8,524 bases of DNA, taken from positions 1 to 8,524 of the forward strand of contig JAACEH010000047.1 in assembly GCA_011682595.1 (NCBI GenBank), given 5' to 3'. A program made the position numbers and the translations under genes. The DNA is from Anaerolineaceae bacterium (GTDB lineage: Bacteria; Planctomycetota; Phycisphaerae; FEN-1346; JAACEH01). Positions 1 to 5,740 of the stretch are shown here, in pieces (the first letter of the stretch is position 1; the number at the start of each line of letters is the position of its first letter). The notes beneath the pieces were generated by a model that did no database searches, was not told where the DNA came from, and worked only from the letters and a program-made list of their open reading frames with translations.

Positions 1-2
1 TG

Positions 3-86
3 GACGGCAGCGCCATAACCACAGCCTCCGCGGTCGGCGCAGACGCACAATCTAGCGAAAACGCCCCAGCGGGTCAAGGGAATTAG
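3..86 (+). CDS. Possible C-terminal end of an upstream gene
   Basis: One plus-strand frame is open from the left edge to a TAG at 84-86. It reads as a polar, Ala/Ser/Gly-rich tail ending in SSENAPAGQGN. The composition would suit a disordered protein C-terminus, but only 27 codons are visible and no domain can be recognised. The other two plus frames close at 16-18 and 53-55. This is the most likely end of a preceding gene if there is one, and the stretch may equally be non-coding. Confidence 0.3.
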   Translation, partial: DGSAITTASAVGADAQSSENAPAGQGN

Positions 87-139
87 CCGAACTGCGGGAC
101 GGGCGGGACGTACCGGCCGGCGGGTTCACCAACATCCTG

Positions 140-168
140 TTGCATACAAAGGTCCCTTTGCGTATATT
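140..168 (+). promoter_or_regulatory. Sigma70-type promoter for the secreted-protein gene
   Basis: A -35 box TTGCAT (140-145) is followed by an exact 17-base spacer and a -10 box TATATT (163-168). Transcription would start near 175, giving a leader of about 40 bases before the ATG at 217. The spacer contains a perfect 6+6 palindrome, CAAAGG-TC-CCTTTG (147-160), which could be an operator. The boxes are seen directly. Activity and regulation are inferred. Confidence 0.65.
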
Positions 169-216
169 ATTGGGCGGCTGGCGGTTCCTGTTTCTGCAAC
201 ATCTCGGAGGCGGCCG

Positions 217-1416
217 ATGAGACGATACCGGTTTTGCAGCTATGTTCTGGGCCTGGCGGCGGTGTTTTGCGGCCAGGTTGACGCTCAGGTCGAGTCGCAT
301 GCTCTGCCCGCGTCGATGCCGTTGGCGGTGCTGCCGCCGCAGGTGGTGCGGATGCCGAAGCGGACGACCAGGGAACTGTCGGTCCCCTTGCTGGTCGAGG
401 ACAAGCCGGTCGCCGAGGGCGCCTCCTCAGGCGGCCGCGGCGGCGACCAGGCCCTGAAACTCCTGGAAGGTGGCGGCGACCCAAACGGCGGCGGCAACCG
501 GTCCGACACAGGCGACCCCAACGCCACGACGCTGGGCGAGATGTCCGGCCGTCCACGGAAGGTGATCCGGCAGGTCGGCCAGGGCGAGTTCAAGGAAGCG
601 GCCGCCGGCGGGCGGGCCTTGCTGCAATTGAAGAAGGAAACCTACAACGACTTCACCTGGGATTACCTGGCCAACGCGACGGCCTGGGCCTGCGTGCAGA
701 GCGGCGACTTCAAGAGGGCGGCCGAAGCTCATCGTGCAGCCGGCCAGCGTCTGCGCGATCCGGCCGTGAAGAACTATCACAGCAAGGCCGCCGCGTTGCT
801 GAGCCGGGCCGTGGCCAGGGACGACCAGGACGCCAAGGCCGCGGCCATGGCCCGCCGGCTGGCCGAACCGCAAAGCTACCGCGAGCTGCTGCGCAAAGAG
901 GCGACCCAGGACCTGAAGAAGGCCCGGCGAGGTATCCGGCAAATCCGCCAAGCCAAGACCTCCGAAGCCCGGATCAACAACGTCAAGATCGCCTATACCG
1001 GCATGCGGCACGCCTGGGCGATCGATCCGCAGTTGGGCCGTGAGTTGCTCGCGGAGTTCAAGGCCGCCGCCGATTCGCTGGCCAGCGATGCCGCCGCGAA
1101 GATGCTCATTGCCGGCCGCAAGGCGCACGAGGAAGTCGTGCGCTGGCAGAGGATGCCTCTGAAGCCGAGCCAGATTGGCTTCTGGAACAAGCGGGTCAAG
1201 AAGCTCTGGAGCCACGTCAGGAGGATCAAGCAGGTCTGTCGCGTTCACGACTACCTGTCGCGGCTGGGCCTGGCCGGATCGGCCAACGCCCGGGTGTCGT
1301 TCGACGGGGCCCACGACCTGCTCTACGAGCCCGGCCGCGGCCGGGCCTACAAACTCATGGGCGGCAAGGTCAACGGGGCCTTGGACATGATACGCACCGA
1401 ACCGGCCAGGCCCTGA
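217..1416 (+). CDS. Secreted or periplasmic helical protein of unknown function
   Basis: I do not recognise the family of this 399-residue protein. The ATG is preceded by GGAGG at 206-210, six bases upstream. Residues 1-23 form a signal peptide: basic MRRYR, a hydrophobic core, then a likely signal peptidase I site after VDA. Residues about 24-115 are low-complexity, rich in Pro and then Gly/Asp, and look like a disordered linker. From about residue 115 onward the protein is almost entirely helical and rich in Ala, Lys and Arg. The stretches around GEFKEAAAGGRALLQL and GDFKRAAEAHRAAG look like two degenerate TPR-like helical hairpins. No catalytic motif or transmembrane anchor is visible after the signal peptide. 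It is a single-gene unit with its own promoter. A periplasmic scaffold or TPR-like adaptor role is possible but is only inference. Confidence 0.8.
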   Translation: MRRYRFCSYVLGLAAVFCGQVDAQVESHALPASMPLAVLPPQVVRMPKRTTRELSVPLLVEDKPVAEGASSGGRGGDQALKLLEGGGDPNGGGNRSDTGDPNATTLGEMSGRPRKVIRQVGQGEFKEAAAGGRALLQLKKETYNDFTWDYLANATAWACVQSGDFKRAAEAHRAAGQRLRDPAVKNYHSKAAALLSRAVARDDQDAKAAAMARRLAEPQSYRELLRKEATQDLKKARRGIRQIRQAKTSEARINNVKIAYTGMRHAWAIDPQLGRELLAEFKAAADSLASDAAAKMLIAGRKAHEEVVRWQRMPLKPSQIGFWNKRVKKLWSHVRRIKQVCRVHDYLSRLGLAGSANARVSFDGAHDLLYEPGRGRAYKLMGGKVNGALDMIRTEPARP

Positions 1417-1420
1417 GCCG

Positions 1421-1501
1421 CCTGCAGTAAAGCCATGCAGGGTGGCTGAAACGCAGCCGCCGATTGTGAGAATAGACCGCGTGGCTGCAAGCAGCCACCC
1501 T
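1421..1501. repeat. Nested hairpin element after the secreted-protein gene
   Basis: The outer stem AGGGTGGCTG (1439-1448) pairs perfectly with CAGCCACCCT (1492-1501). Inside it, GCAGCC (1453-1458) can pair with GGCTGC (1483-1488). Two alternatives compete: a tight hairpin GTGGCTGC-AA-GCAGCCAC (1481-1498), and CCTGCA/TGCAGG (1421-1426/1436-1441) across the 5' edge. It begins 5 bases after the stop codon at 1416. There is no T-tract, so it is not a standard intrinsic terminator. It could be an mRNA-stabilising 3' structure or a REP-like repeat. Part of it recurs at 6711-6736. Confidence 0.6.
1473..1496. repeat. Interspersed palindromic repeat, copy 1
   Basis: The sequence TAGACCGCGTGGCTGC followed by AAGCAGCC recurs at 6711-6736 with only two added bases (GC) at the hairpin tip. 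The 16-base block TAGACCGCGTGGCTGC and the 8-base block AAGCAGCC are identical in both copies. Both copies are preceded by TGAG within a few bases, and both lie just after the stop codon of a gene, or directly on it. This suggests a REP-like short interspersed repeat. Confidence 0.6.
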
Positions 1502-1540
1502 ACTGTCCGATAGCTGCCCCAGCGCGCGCCGCCTTTGAGA

Positions 1541-1570
1541 TTGACGGTCCGGCGATTCGGGTGTTAGAGT
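1541..1570 (+). promoter_or_regulatory. Promoter for the truncated PIG-L gene, with extended -10
   Basis: TTGACG (1541-1546) matches the -35 consensus at five of six bases. TAGAGT (1565-1570) lies 18 bases downstream and is preceded by TG at 1562-1563, forming an extended -10 (TGTTAGAGT). Transcription would start near 1577, giving a leader of about 45 bases before the ATG at 1623. The promoter looks intact although the gene it serves is broken. Confidence 0.5.
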
Positions 1571-1622
1571 AGCGGCCGCCGCACGGCTGCCCGGAGATTT
1601 TACAGTGCAGGGAGCGAACCTG

Positions 1623-1943
1623 ATGGCGAAGAAAATCAGACTGTTGGTTATCGGGGCTCATCCGGACGATTGCGATATTGCCGCCGGGGGATTGGCGGCC
1701 CTGTACGTCAAGCACGGTCACGCGGTGCAGTTCGTTTCGATGACCAACGGCGACACGGGGCACCACCGGATGGGCGGCGGCGAGCTGATGCCGACGCTCG
1801 AAGCACGCCGGGACCTGGTGCGGATCATCCGCGAGTTCAAGCCCGACCTGGTCTTGAGCCATTCGCCCGACGATTACCATCCGGACCACCGTTACACGTC
1901 GGTCCTGGTGCAGGACTCGGCCTACTCGGCCACCGGGGCCTGA
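1623..1943 (+). pseudogene. Truncated PIG-L family deacetylase (N-terminal half)
   Basis: PIG-L/LmbE enzymes are zinc-dependent de-N-acetylases of GlcNAc-linked substrates. This product has 106 residues, against roughly 220-300 for the family. The chosen ATG has GGGAG at 1610-1614 upstream; an in-frame GTG at 1605 lacks such a site. Both N-terminal metal motifs are present: AHPDD at residues 12-16 and HPDH at residues 86-89. The usual Glu of AHPDDxE is replaced, reading AHPDDCD. Family-like sequence continues through RYTSVLVQDSAY (residues 90-101), then stops after five unrelated residues. At that point the DNA becomes a YdjM-type gene in another frame. The catalytic fold would be incomplete, so the product is probably inactive. 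An assembly join is an alternative to true gene decay. Confidence 0.8.
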
Positions 1944-2113
1944 CGCACTCGCCGCCCTTCGCCCTGGTGCTGGGCCTGGTGGTCGTGCTGCTTTTTTTTC
2001 GCGAGCACAAACCGTTTGCCTCGCAGCAATGGTGGTGGCTGTGGCTGGTGTTTTTTCTGGTCACCTCCTCGCACGGCATTCTCGACGCCCTGACCGACGG
2101 CGGCCTGGGCCTC
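1922..2113 (+). pseudogene. Internal fragment of a YdjM/DUF457-type membrane metal-dependent hydrolase
   Basis: In the frame one base behind the PIG-L fragment, about 64 codons match the core of YdjM-type membrane-bound metal-dependent hydrolases. The hallmark LLGHRGLTHS is at 1922-1951, followed by a hydrophobic segment (FALVLGLVVVLLFF), a Trp-rich second segment, and SSHGILDALTDGGLGL ending at 2113. The N-terminal part (usually with a PDLD-type motif) and the C-terminal part (usually APF...RYFFPWRP-like) are both absent. No start codon or ribosome site belongs to it. It is therefore an internal gene piece fused to the PIG-L piece. A run of eight T lies at 1992-1999 inside it. The family call rests on remembered motifs, not a search. 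Confidence 0.7.
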
Positions 2114-2174
2114 ACCCAACCAGAGATGACCGCACCCTGGCTTCCGGCGGGCGCGGCCGCCGAGGGAATGATCG

Positions 2175-2203
2175 TTATCAATTGTGCCGGCAGAGGTTAT
2201 AAT
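2175..2203 (+). promoter_or_regulatory. Promoter with perfect -10, probably for the transporter-pdxJ pair
   Basis: TTATCA (2175-2180) is followed by a 17-base spacer and a consensus TATAAT (2198-2203). Transcription would start near 2210, leaving a leader of about 190 bases before the transporter start at 2399. That leader holds the hairpins at 2281-2357. This is the only clear promoter seen upstream of the transporter and pdxJ, so it probably serves both. Confidence 0.6.
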
Positions 2204-2271
2204 GCTGCGGCACCAGGGGTGCTTTTTCTCATCTGGTGAGTGGGGCGCCATGGTCTGGCGCAGGGGAGGCC

Positions 2272-2340
2272 ATGACGAATGCTACTCTGCGAAGTAGCTC
2301 GCTACGGAGCACGAACGTTCGGGAGATAATCACGGCCTGA
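2272..2340 (+). CDS. Possible 22-codon leader ORF
   Basis: ATG at 2272 opens a 22-residue frame (MTNATLRSSSLRSTNVREII then TA) closing with TGA at 2338-2340. A purine-rich AGGGGAGG lies at 2262-2269, which is rather close to the ATG for a ribosome site. The stop codon falls inside the left arm of the 2331-2357 hairpin, the geometry expected of a translated leader that influences a downstream structure. The peptide has no run of a single regulatory amino acid. It may be chance. Confidence 0.2.
   Translation: MTNATLRSSSLRSTNVREIITA
2281..2321. repeat. Overlapping inverted repeats in the transporter leader
   Basis: GCTACT (2281-2286) pairs with AGTAGC (2293-2298). The same GTAGC (2294-2298) can instead pair with GCTAC (2301-2305). 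A perfect 10-base palindrome CGAACGTTCG follows at 2312-2321. The first two pairings share an arm and exclude each other, so the leader RNA could switch between them. Confidence 0.5.
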
Positions 2341-2357
2341 CCTTCGGTCAGACCGTG
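2331..2357. repeat. Strong hairpin upstream of the transporter
   Basis: CACGGCCTGACC (2331-2342) and GGTCAGACCGTG (2346-2357) form 11 of 12 Watson-Crick pairs around a TTC loop, with a single C-A mismatch (2336/2352). No T-tract follows, so it is not a classical terminator. It lies 42 bases before the proposed start of the transporter and may be a regulatory stem or a repeat-family member. Confidence 0.6.
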
Positions 2358-2398
2358 GCACCCACGTTCGAAAGCCCGGCCCGGCTCGGATCGATTGC

Positions 2399-3478
2399 TT
2401 GGCGGCACGAATCTTGTCCACCTTCCAGCTCGGCGTCATCCTCGGCCTTCTGTCGGCCGTCACATTCACGATCCTGGGCCTGTGGTCCCGCGTGGTCCAA
2501 CAGCGCGAAGGGCCGATCCGCTACGCCATCTATCTGGTTGCCGGTCCGGCCGTTTTCGCGCTGGCGGCCTGGACGGTCCGGCCGCCGGATTTCACCTGGC
2601 CGCTGGTTCGCGGCGTGCTGATCGTCAGCGGCCCCATGCTGGTGGCCCCCTTTCTGTTCGGTCTGCTCTTTCGCTACGGCCAGATCAGCCACATCGCCCC
2701 GATAATGGGCGGCAAGACTCTCCTGGTCACGGCCATGGCGGTGATGGTCGGCGTCGAGACGGCCGGCCCGCGCATCTGGATCGCCGGCGTGGTGCTCTTT
2801 CTGGCCCTGTTCCTGGTCAGCGGCCGCCGCGAACTATTGCGCCGCCCCTGGCGAATCGTCGAGCCGATGCTCCTGCTGATCCTGGCGGTGTCGATCTGCT
2901 ATGGCACGAGCGACCTGATAACCAAGTACCAGATGCAGACCTACAACCTCTCCTGGTGGGACTTCCTGAGTTGCAGTTGGATCCTCCGCGGGGCCATCCT
3001 CTCGGTCTTCCTGCTGGTCTACAGCCTCCTTCGCCGCCAGCCGATCCTGCCGCGGCGCTGGAGCACCTTCTGGATCACCGGCCTGGCCGGGCTGGCCCAC
3101 GGCCTGGTCTTCGTTCCGGCCATCAAGCTGACCGACTCGGCCATCCTGGTCAACCTTCTGACCAGCGCCCGGGGCATCGTGGCCGTGGTCGCGGTGGTGG
3201 TGCTGGGGCGGCTCAACCTGGGCAGCTACGAACGGTTGACCCGCGGCATGATCGCCGTGCGGCTGGCCGGGTCGCTCCTGGTGATCGTGGCCCTCTATAT
3301 CGGCCTGTCGGACCGGCTTCACAAGGAGTTGTCCTCCCCCGGCGACGCCGGCGACACGGTCGCCGGGACGGTTGCTGAAAGGTCGGAGCCGCCTGCCGGG
3401 GAGTCGGTAGCGCCGCCGAACGCCGGCGCCGAGGCCATGGCGACCGAGCAGCAGGGTGCACGTCGACTTTGTAGGTAA
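2399..3478 (+). CDS. EamA/DMT-type ten-helix membrane transporter
   Basis: This 359-residue inner-membrane protein looks like a drug/metabolite transporter (DMT) superfamily member. Ten hydrophobic segments are visible, starting near residues 9-33, 40-60, 65-93, 96-117 and 122-141, with five more between about 150 and 305. The two-times-five arrangement with basic loops (RRELLRRPWR between helices 5 and 6) is typical of EamA repeats. A Pro/Ala/Glu-rich hydrophilic tail of about 50 residues follows the last helix and is unusual in the family. The start is uncertain: TTG at 2399 has only a weak GGA upstream, TTG at 2414 is an alternative, and no ATG or GTG lies in frame before helix 1. The frame is closed upstream by TAA at 2327. 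The substrate cannot be deduced. pdxJ starts 45 bases downstream, so co-transcription is likely. Confidence 0.8.
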   Translation: MAARILSTFQLGVILGLLSAVTFTILGLWSRVVQQREGPIRYAIYLVAGPAVFALAAWTVRPPDFTWPLVRGVLIVSGPMLVAPFLFGLLFRYGQISHIAPIMGGKTLLVTAMAVMVGVETAGPRIWIAGVVLFLALFLVSGRRELLRRPWRIVEPMLLLILAVSICYGTSDLITKYQMQTYNLSWWDFLSCSWILRGAILSVFLLVYSLLRRQPILPRRWSTFWITGLAGLAHGLVFVPAIKLTDSAILVNLLTSARGIVAVVAVVVLGRLNLGSYERLTRGMIAVRLAGSLLVIVALYIGLSDRLHKELSSPGDAGDTVAGTVAERSEPPAGESVAPPNAGAEAMATEQQGARRLCR

Positions 3479-3485
3479 AGTCCGA
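3463..3485. repeat. Small hairpin over the transporter stop codon
   Basis: GACTTT (3465-3470) pairs with AAAGTC (3477-3482) across GTAGGT. Two more pairs (TC/GA) are possible past a bulged C at 3483. The transporter stop TAA (3476-3478) straddles the loop and right arm. It lies about 23 bases before the pdxJ ribosome site and could modulate coupling, but it is short. Confidence 0.3.
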
Positions 3486-3523
3486 GTCGATCTGGTCAAC
3501 AAACCCGAAGGAGGAGTTCCGAC

Positions 3524-4261
3524 ATGACTCTGCTGAGCGTAAACGTCAACAAGATCGCCCTGCTGAGAAATTCCCGCGGCGGCACGGTCCCCAGCGTTAC
3601 CGAGGCGGCCCGGGTCTGCATCGACGCCGGCTGCCACGGCATCACGGTCCACCCGCGACCCGACCAGCGGCACATCCGCCCCGGCGACGTTCACGACCTG
3701 GCCCGGATGCTCACCGTGGAGTTCAACATCGAGGGCAACCCCTTCGCCGAGGCCGAGGGCGCCTACCCCGGTTTCATGAAGCTGGTCCGCGACGCCAAGC
3801 CGGCCCAGGCCACCCTTGTGCCCGACGACCCCGGGCAGCTCACCTCCGACCACGGCTGGAACCTGAAGAAGGACCTCCCGCGCGTCAAGCCACTGGTGAC
3901 CGAACTGAAGGATCTCGGCGTCCGCGTCAGCCTGTTCATGGACCCCGACCTGGAGCAGATCGAGCTGGCCGCCACCAGCGGCGCCGACCGCATCGAACTT
4001 TACACCGAGGACTATGCCGCCGCACGGGCCCGCGGGGATTGCCAGGAAGTTTTCGCCCACTACGCCGCCGCGGCGGTCAGGGCCCAGGAACTGGGTCTGG
4101 GCGTCAACGCCGGTCACGACCTGAACCTCGACAACCTGGCCCACTTCCTGACCATTGCCGACATTCTTGAGGTTTCGATCGGCCACGCCCTGATCGCCGA
4201 CGCCCTGAAGATGGGGCTGAGCGCCGCGGTCACGGCCTACCTGGAATGCCTGCCCGGATAG
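3524..4261 (+). CDS. pdxJ: Pyridoxine 5'-phosphate synthase PdxJ
   Basis: PdxJ condenses 1-deoxy-D-xylulose 5-phosphate with 3-amino-2-oxopropyl phosphate to give pyridoxine 5'-phosphate, the last ring-forming step of the DXP-dependent vitamin B6 route in the cytosol. The 245-residue length is typical. Recognisable blocks are SVNVNKIALLRNSRGG (5-20), ITVHPRPDQRHI (40-51, with H43, R45 and H50 at the expected active-site positions), FNIEGNP (E70), VSLFMDPD (135-142), VNAGHDLN (H198) and VSIGHALI (H221). The barrel appears complete and no key residue is missing. The NVNK start resembles Bacteroidetes/PVC-type PdxJ more than the enterobacterial NIDH form. AAGGAGGAG at 3508-3516 is an excellent ribosome site that fixes the ATG. 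It probably shares a transcript with the transporter upstream and converges on the URO-D-like gene. Confidence 0.96.
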   Translation: MTLLSVNVNKIALLRNSRGGTVPSVTEAARVCIDAGCHGITVHPRPDQRHIRPGDVHDLARMLTVEFNIEGNPFAEAEGAYPGFMKLVRDAKPAQATLVPDDPGQLTSDHGWNLKKDLPRVKPLVTELKDLGVRVSLFMDPDLEQIELAATSGADRIELYTEDYAAARARGDCQEVFAHYAAAAVRAQELGLGVNAGHDLNLDNLAHFLTIADILEVSIGHALIADALKMGLSAAVTAYLECLPG

Positions 4262-4339
4262 CCGGCCGTGACGCCACTTGCGCGGGTGGGGTGTCGGGTG
4301 TGTCGGCGCCCGGGGCGGAAATGGTCAAACAGGCAATTC

Positions 4340-5488
4340 CTACCGGCCATTGTCGTATACGCCGAACTCCAGGGCGGCGCGGTACATGGCCGCCAGGTTC
4401 TCCTCGGGGCAGCAGGGGGGCAGGTTGTTGCCTTCGCGGAGGACGAACCGTCCGCCGGCCATGACGCCCGAGGTGAGGATGGACCGCGTCTTCTGGTAAA
4501 CTTCTTCGGCCGTACCCTCGCGCAATACCATCACCTCGGGGCCGCCGAGGATTTCGATGTCCTCGCCCAGAGCCTGCCGCAGGGCGCCGTGATCGACCGG
4601 GAATCCGGTGTCGAACGTCCGGACGCCGAGCTCGTCGCGGATCAGCGGAAAGTGGCGCGTCGCGTCGCCGCACAGGTGAATCGAGTGCGGGCCCTCGACC
4701 GACCACTCGGACAGGTACCGCCGGTGAAAGGGCAGCACCTGGCGGCGGTACATCTCGGTCGAGATCAGTTGAATCGAGTCGTCGGCCATGCCGCCGCTCG
4801 GGCCGTCGTAGGCCTTGCGGCCGAAGCGCTCGTGCATGGCCCGGTTGCGGATGATCACGCCGCGGGTGATAAAGTCCAGCAGCCGCTCGACGTACTGCGG
4901 GTCGTCGCCCAGGTCAACGTACAGCTCGCTGCCGCGCAGGTTCGTGGCCACCGTCAGCGGCCCGTCGAAGTTCCACAGCGGCGGCTTGACGCCGAAGCGG
5001 ATGCCGCGAAACGAAACCTTGGCTGCGGCCGTCTTCAGGGCCTCGTACCGTGCGAGCGTGTTCTGCACAAACGGGTTGTCCATGGGGCGGTCGATATCGA
5101 TCTGGAAGATTGTTTCCTTGTCACCGTCGGCCAGCACCGGCGCGGCGTCGGGCACCTGCCCCTGGCGAAAGGTCAGTCGCCCGCCGAAGTAGACCGAGTC
5201 GTAAACGTTCTGCACGTCGACGTTGAACTCGTAGGTCTCGGGCCAGGCGCTCGGGATGTCGCAGAAGCGGCTAAGGAACTCGACCTTGTAGCGGAGGAAC
5301 TTCAGTTGCACGTCGATTGTCGCCCGGACGTCGGTGAAGTATTCCCGGAAAGTGATGCCCTCGGGATTCCAGGCCGGGTCGAGCAGCACCACCCGCGGGT
5401 TCACGCCGAAGGTCACCGGAACGCGGGCCGGGCGCCCGGCCCGGTGCGCCTCCCAGACCCGTTGCTTCTGGTCGTCGGTCGGTGTCAT
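4340..5488 (-). CDS. URO-D/MtaA-like methyltransferase-family protein
   Basis: This 382-residue protein has the uroporphyrinogen decarboxylase (URO-D) fold as used in MtaA/CmuA-type corrinoid methyltransferases. Evidence includes the block MADDSIQLISTEMYRRQVLPFHRRYL (234-259), then IHLCGDATRHFPLIRDELGV (270-289) and the C-terminal LPPCCPEENLAAM (356-368). H271, C273 and C359 or C360 match the His-x-Cys...Cys zinc site of MtaA-like enzymes, which activates a thiol methyl acceptor. True HemE conserves other substrate-binding residues and lacks this Cys pattern. A tetrapyrrole decarboxylase role is therefore unlikely, and a methyl-transfer role is inferred. AAGGAG (5499-5494) sits five bases before the ATG. 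No corrinoid protein or other methyltransferase subunit lies nearby, so substrate and partner are unknown. The gene stands alone on the minus strand with its own promoter. Confidence 0.85.
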   Translation of the reverse strand: MTPTDDQKQRVWEAHRAGRPARVPVTFGVNPRVVLLDPAWNPEGITFREYFTDVRATIDVQLKFLRYKVEFLSRFCDIPSAWPETYEFNVDVQNVYDSVYFGGRLTFRQGQVPDAAPVLADGDKETIFQIDIDRPMDNPFVQNTLARYEALKTAAAKVSFRGIRFGVKPPLWNFDGPLTVATNLRGSELYVDLGDDPQYVERLLDFITRGVIIRNRAMHERFGRKAYDGPSGGMADDSIQLISTEMYRRQVLPFHRRYLSEWSVEGPHSIHLCGDATRHFPLIRDELGVRTFDTGFPVDHGALRQALGEDIEILGGPEVMVLREGTAEEVYQKTRSILTSGVMAGGRFVLREGNNLPPCCPEENLAAMYRAALEFGVYDNGR

Positions 5489-5520
5489 GTGGTCTCCTTA
5501 CGCCCAAGGCGTCGCGGCCC

Positions 5521-5549
5521 ACTATAGCCGCCGGCCGGAGCCAATGCAA
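5521..5549 (-). promoter_or_regulatory. Promoter of the URO-D-like gene
   Basis: On the minus strand, TTGCAT (5549-5544) is followed by exactly 17 bases and TATAGT (5526-5521). Transcription would start near 5513, leaving a leader of about 25 bases before the ATG at 5488. The -35 hexamer and spacing are identical to those of the promoter at 140-168. A palindrome ATCATGAT lies just upstream at 5552-5559. Confidence 0.6.
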
Positions 5550-5696
5550 TCATCATGATCCGCCGGGGCGGGGCCAGTGGCGGACGGGGCTCAAAGCCCA
5601 AGACAATTCTCCTCGGCGTTGTCGCCTCGCCGTACGCCAGCCGTAAGAAGCCGGCCCGGTAGCGACGTAACTATGGCGGCTGCGGATGAGGAAGGC

Positions 5697-5702
5697 TATA
5701 AT
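5697..5702 (+). promoter_or_regulatory. Probable -10 box for the OYE-family gene
   Basis: A consensus TATAAT lies 38 bases before the GTG start at 5741. The hexamer at the matching -35 position (5674-5679, TGGCGG) is not consensus, and no TG extension is present. The promoter may be weak or need an activator. The rest of the divergent spacer (5489-5740) holds the minus-strand promoter, a weak hairpin GGGCT/AGCCC (5587-5599) and nothing else I recognise. Confidence 0.4.
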
Positions 5703-5740
5703 CACCCGCCGCGTGTGAGCATGCCGCCAAAGGAGACGCC

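Larger units (their letters stand above)
2114..2398. other. Non-coding stretch with promoter and hairpins
   Basis: After the YdjM-like homology ends at 2113, the frame stays open to 2239 but reads as unrelated sequence (TQPEMTAPWLPAG onward) with no recognisable domain. The stretch contains a good promoter (2175-2203), a dense group of inverted repeats (2281-2357) and a possible 22-codon leader ORF at 2272-2340. No tRNA or known riboswitch was recognised. Together with the YdjM fragment, about 450 bases here lack an intact gene. Confidence 0.6.

Noticed and set aside
427..1314. A 295-codon minus-strand open frame opposite the secreted-protein gene
   Set aside because: The plus-strand frame has a promoter, a ribosome site and a signal peptide. 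The antisense frame has none of these.
1985..2008. Hairpin GTGCT/AGCAC with eight T in the loop as a terminator
   Set aside because: The T run is in the loop, not after the stem. The pairing is only five bases and lies inside the YdjM-like coding fragment.
1670..2239. A single 189-codon gene covering the YdjM-like fragment
   Set aside because: Codons before about 1922 are the shifted frame of the PIG-L coding sequence, and those after 2113 match nothing. Only the middle is YdjM-like, so this is a fragment, not a gene.
2834..4186. A 450-codon minus-strand open frame antisense to the transporter and pdxJ
   Set aside because: The plus strand carries an unmistakable PdxJ and a ten-helix membrane protein. 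The antisense product has no recognisable motif.
4262..4339. Intrinsic terminator between the convergent pdxJ and URO-D-like genes
   Set aside because: The 78-base gap is GC-rich, but I found no stable symmetric stem followed by a T-tract in either direction.
4268..5527. A 419-codon plus-strand open frame opposite the URO-D-like gene
   Set aside because: The minus strand has conserved URO-D motifs, a ribosome site and a promoter. The plus-strand product is low in recognisable structure and looks like a shadow.
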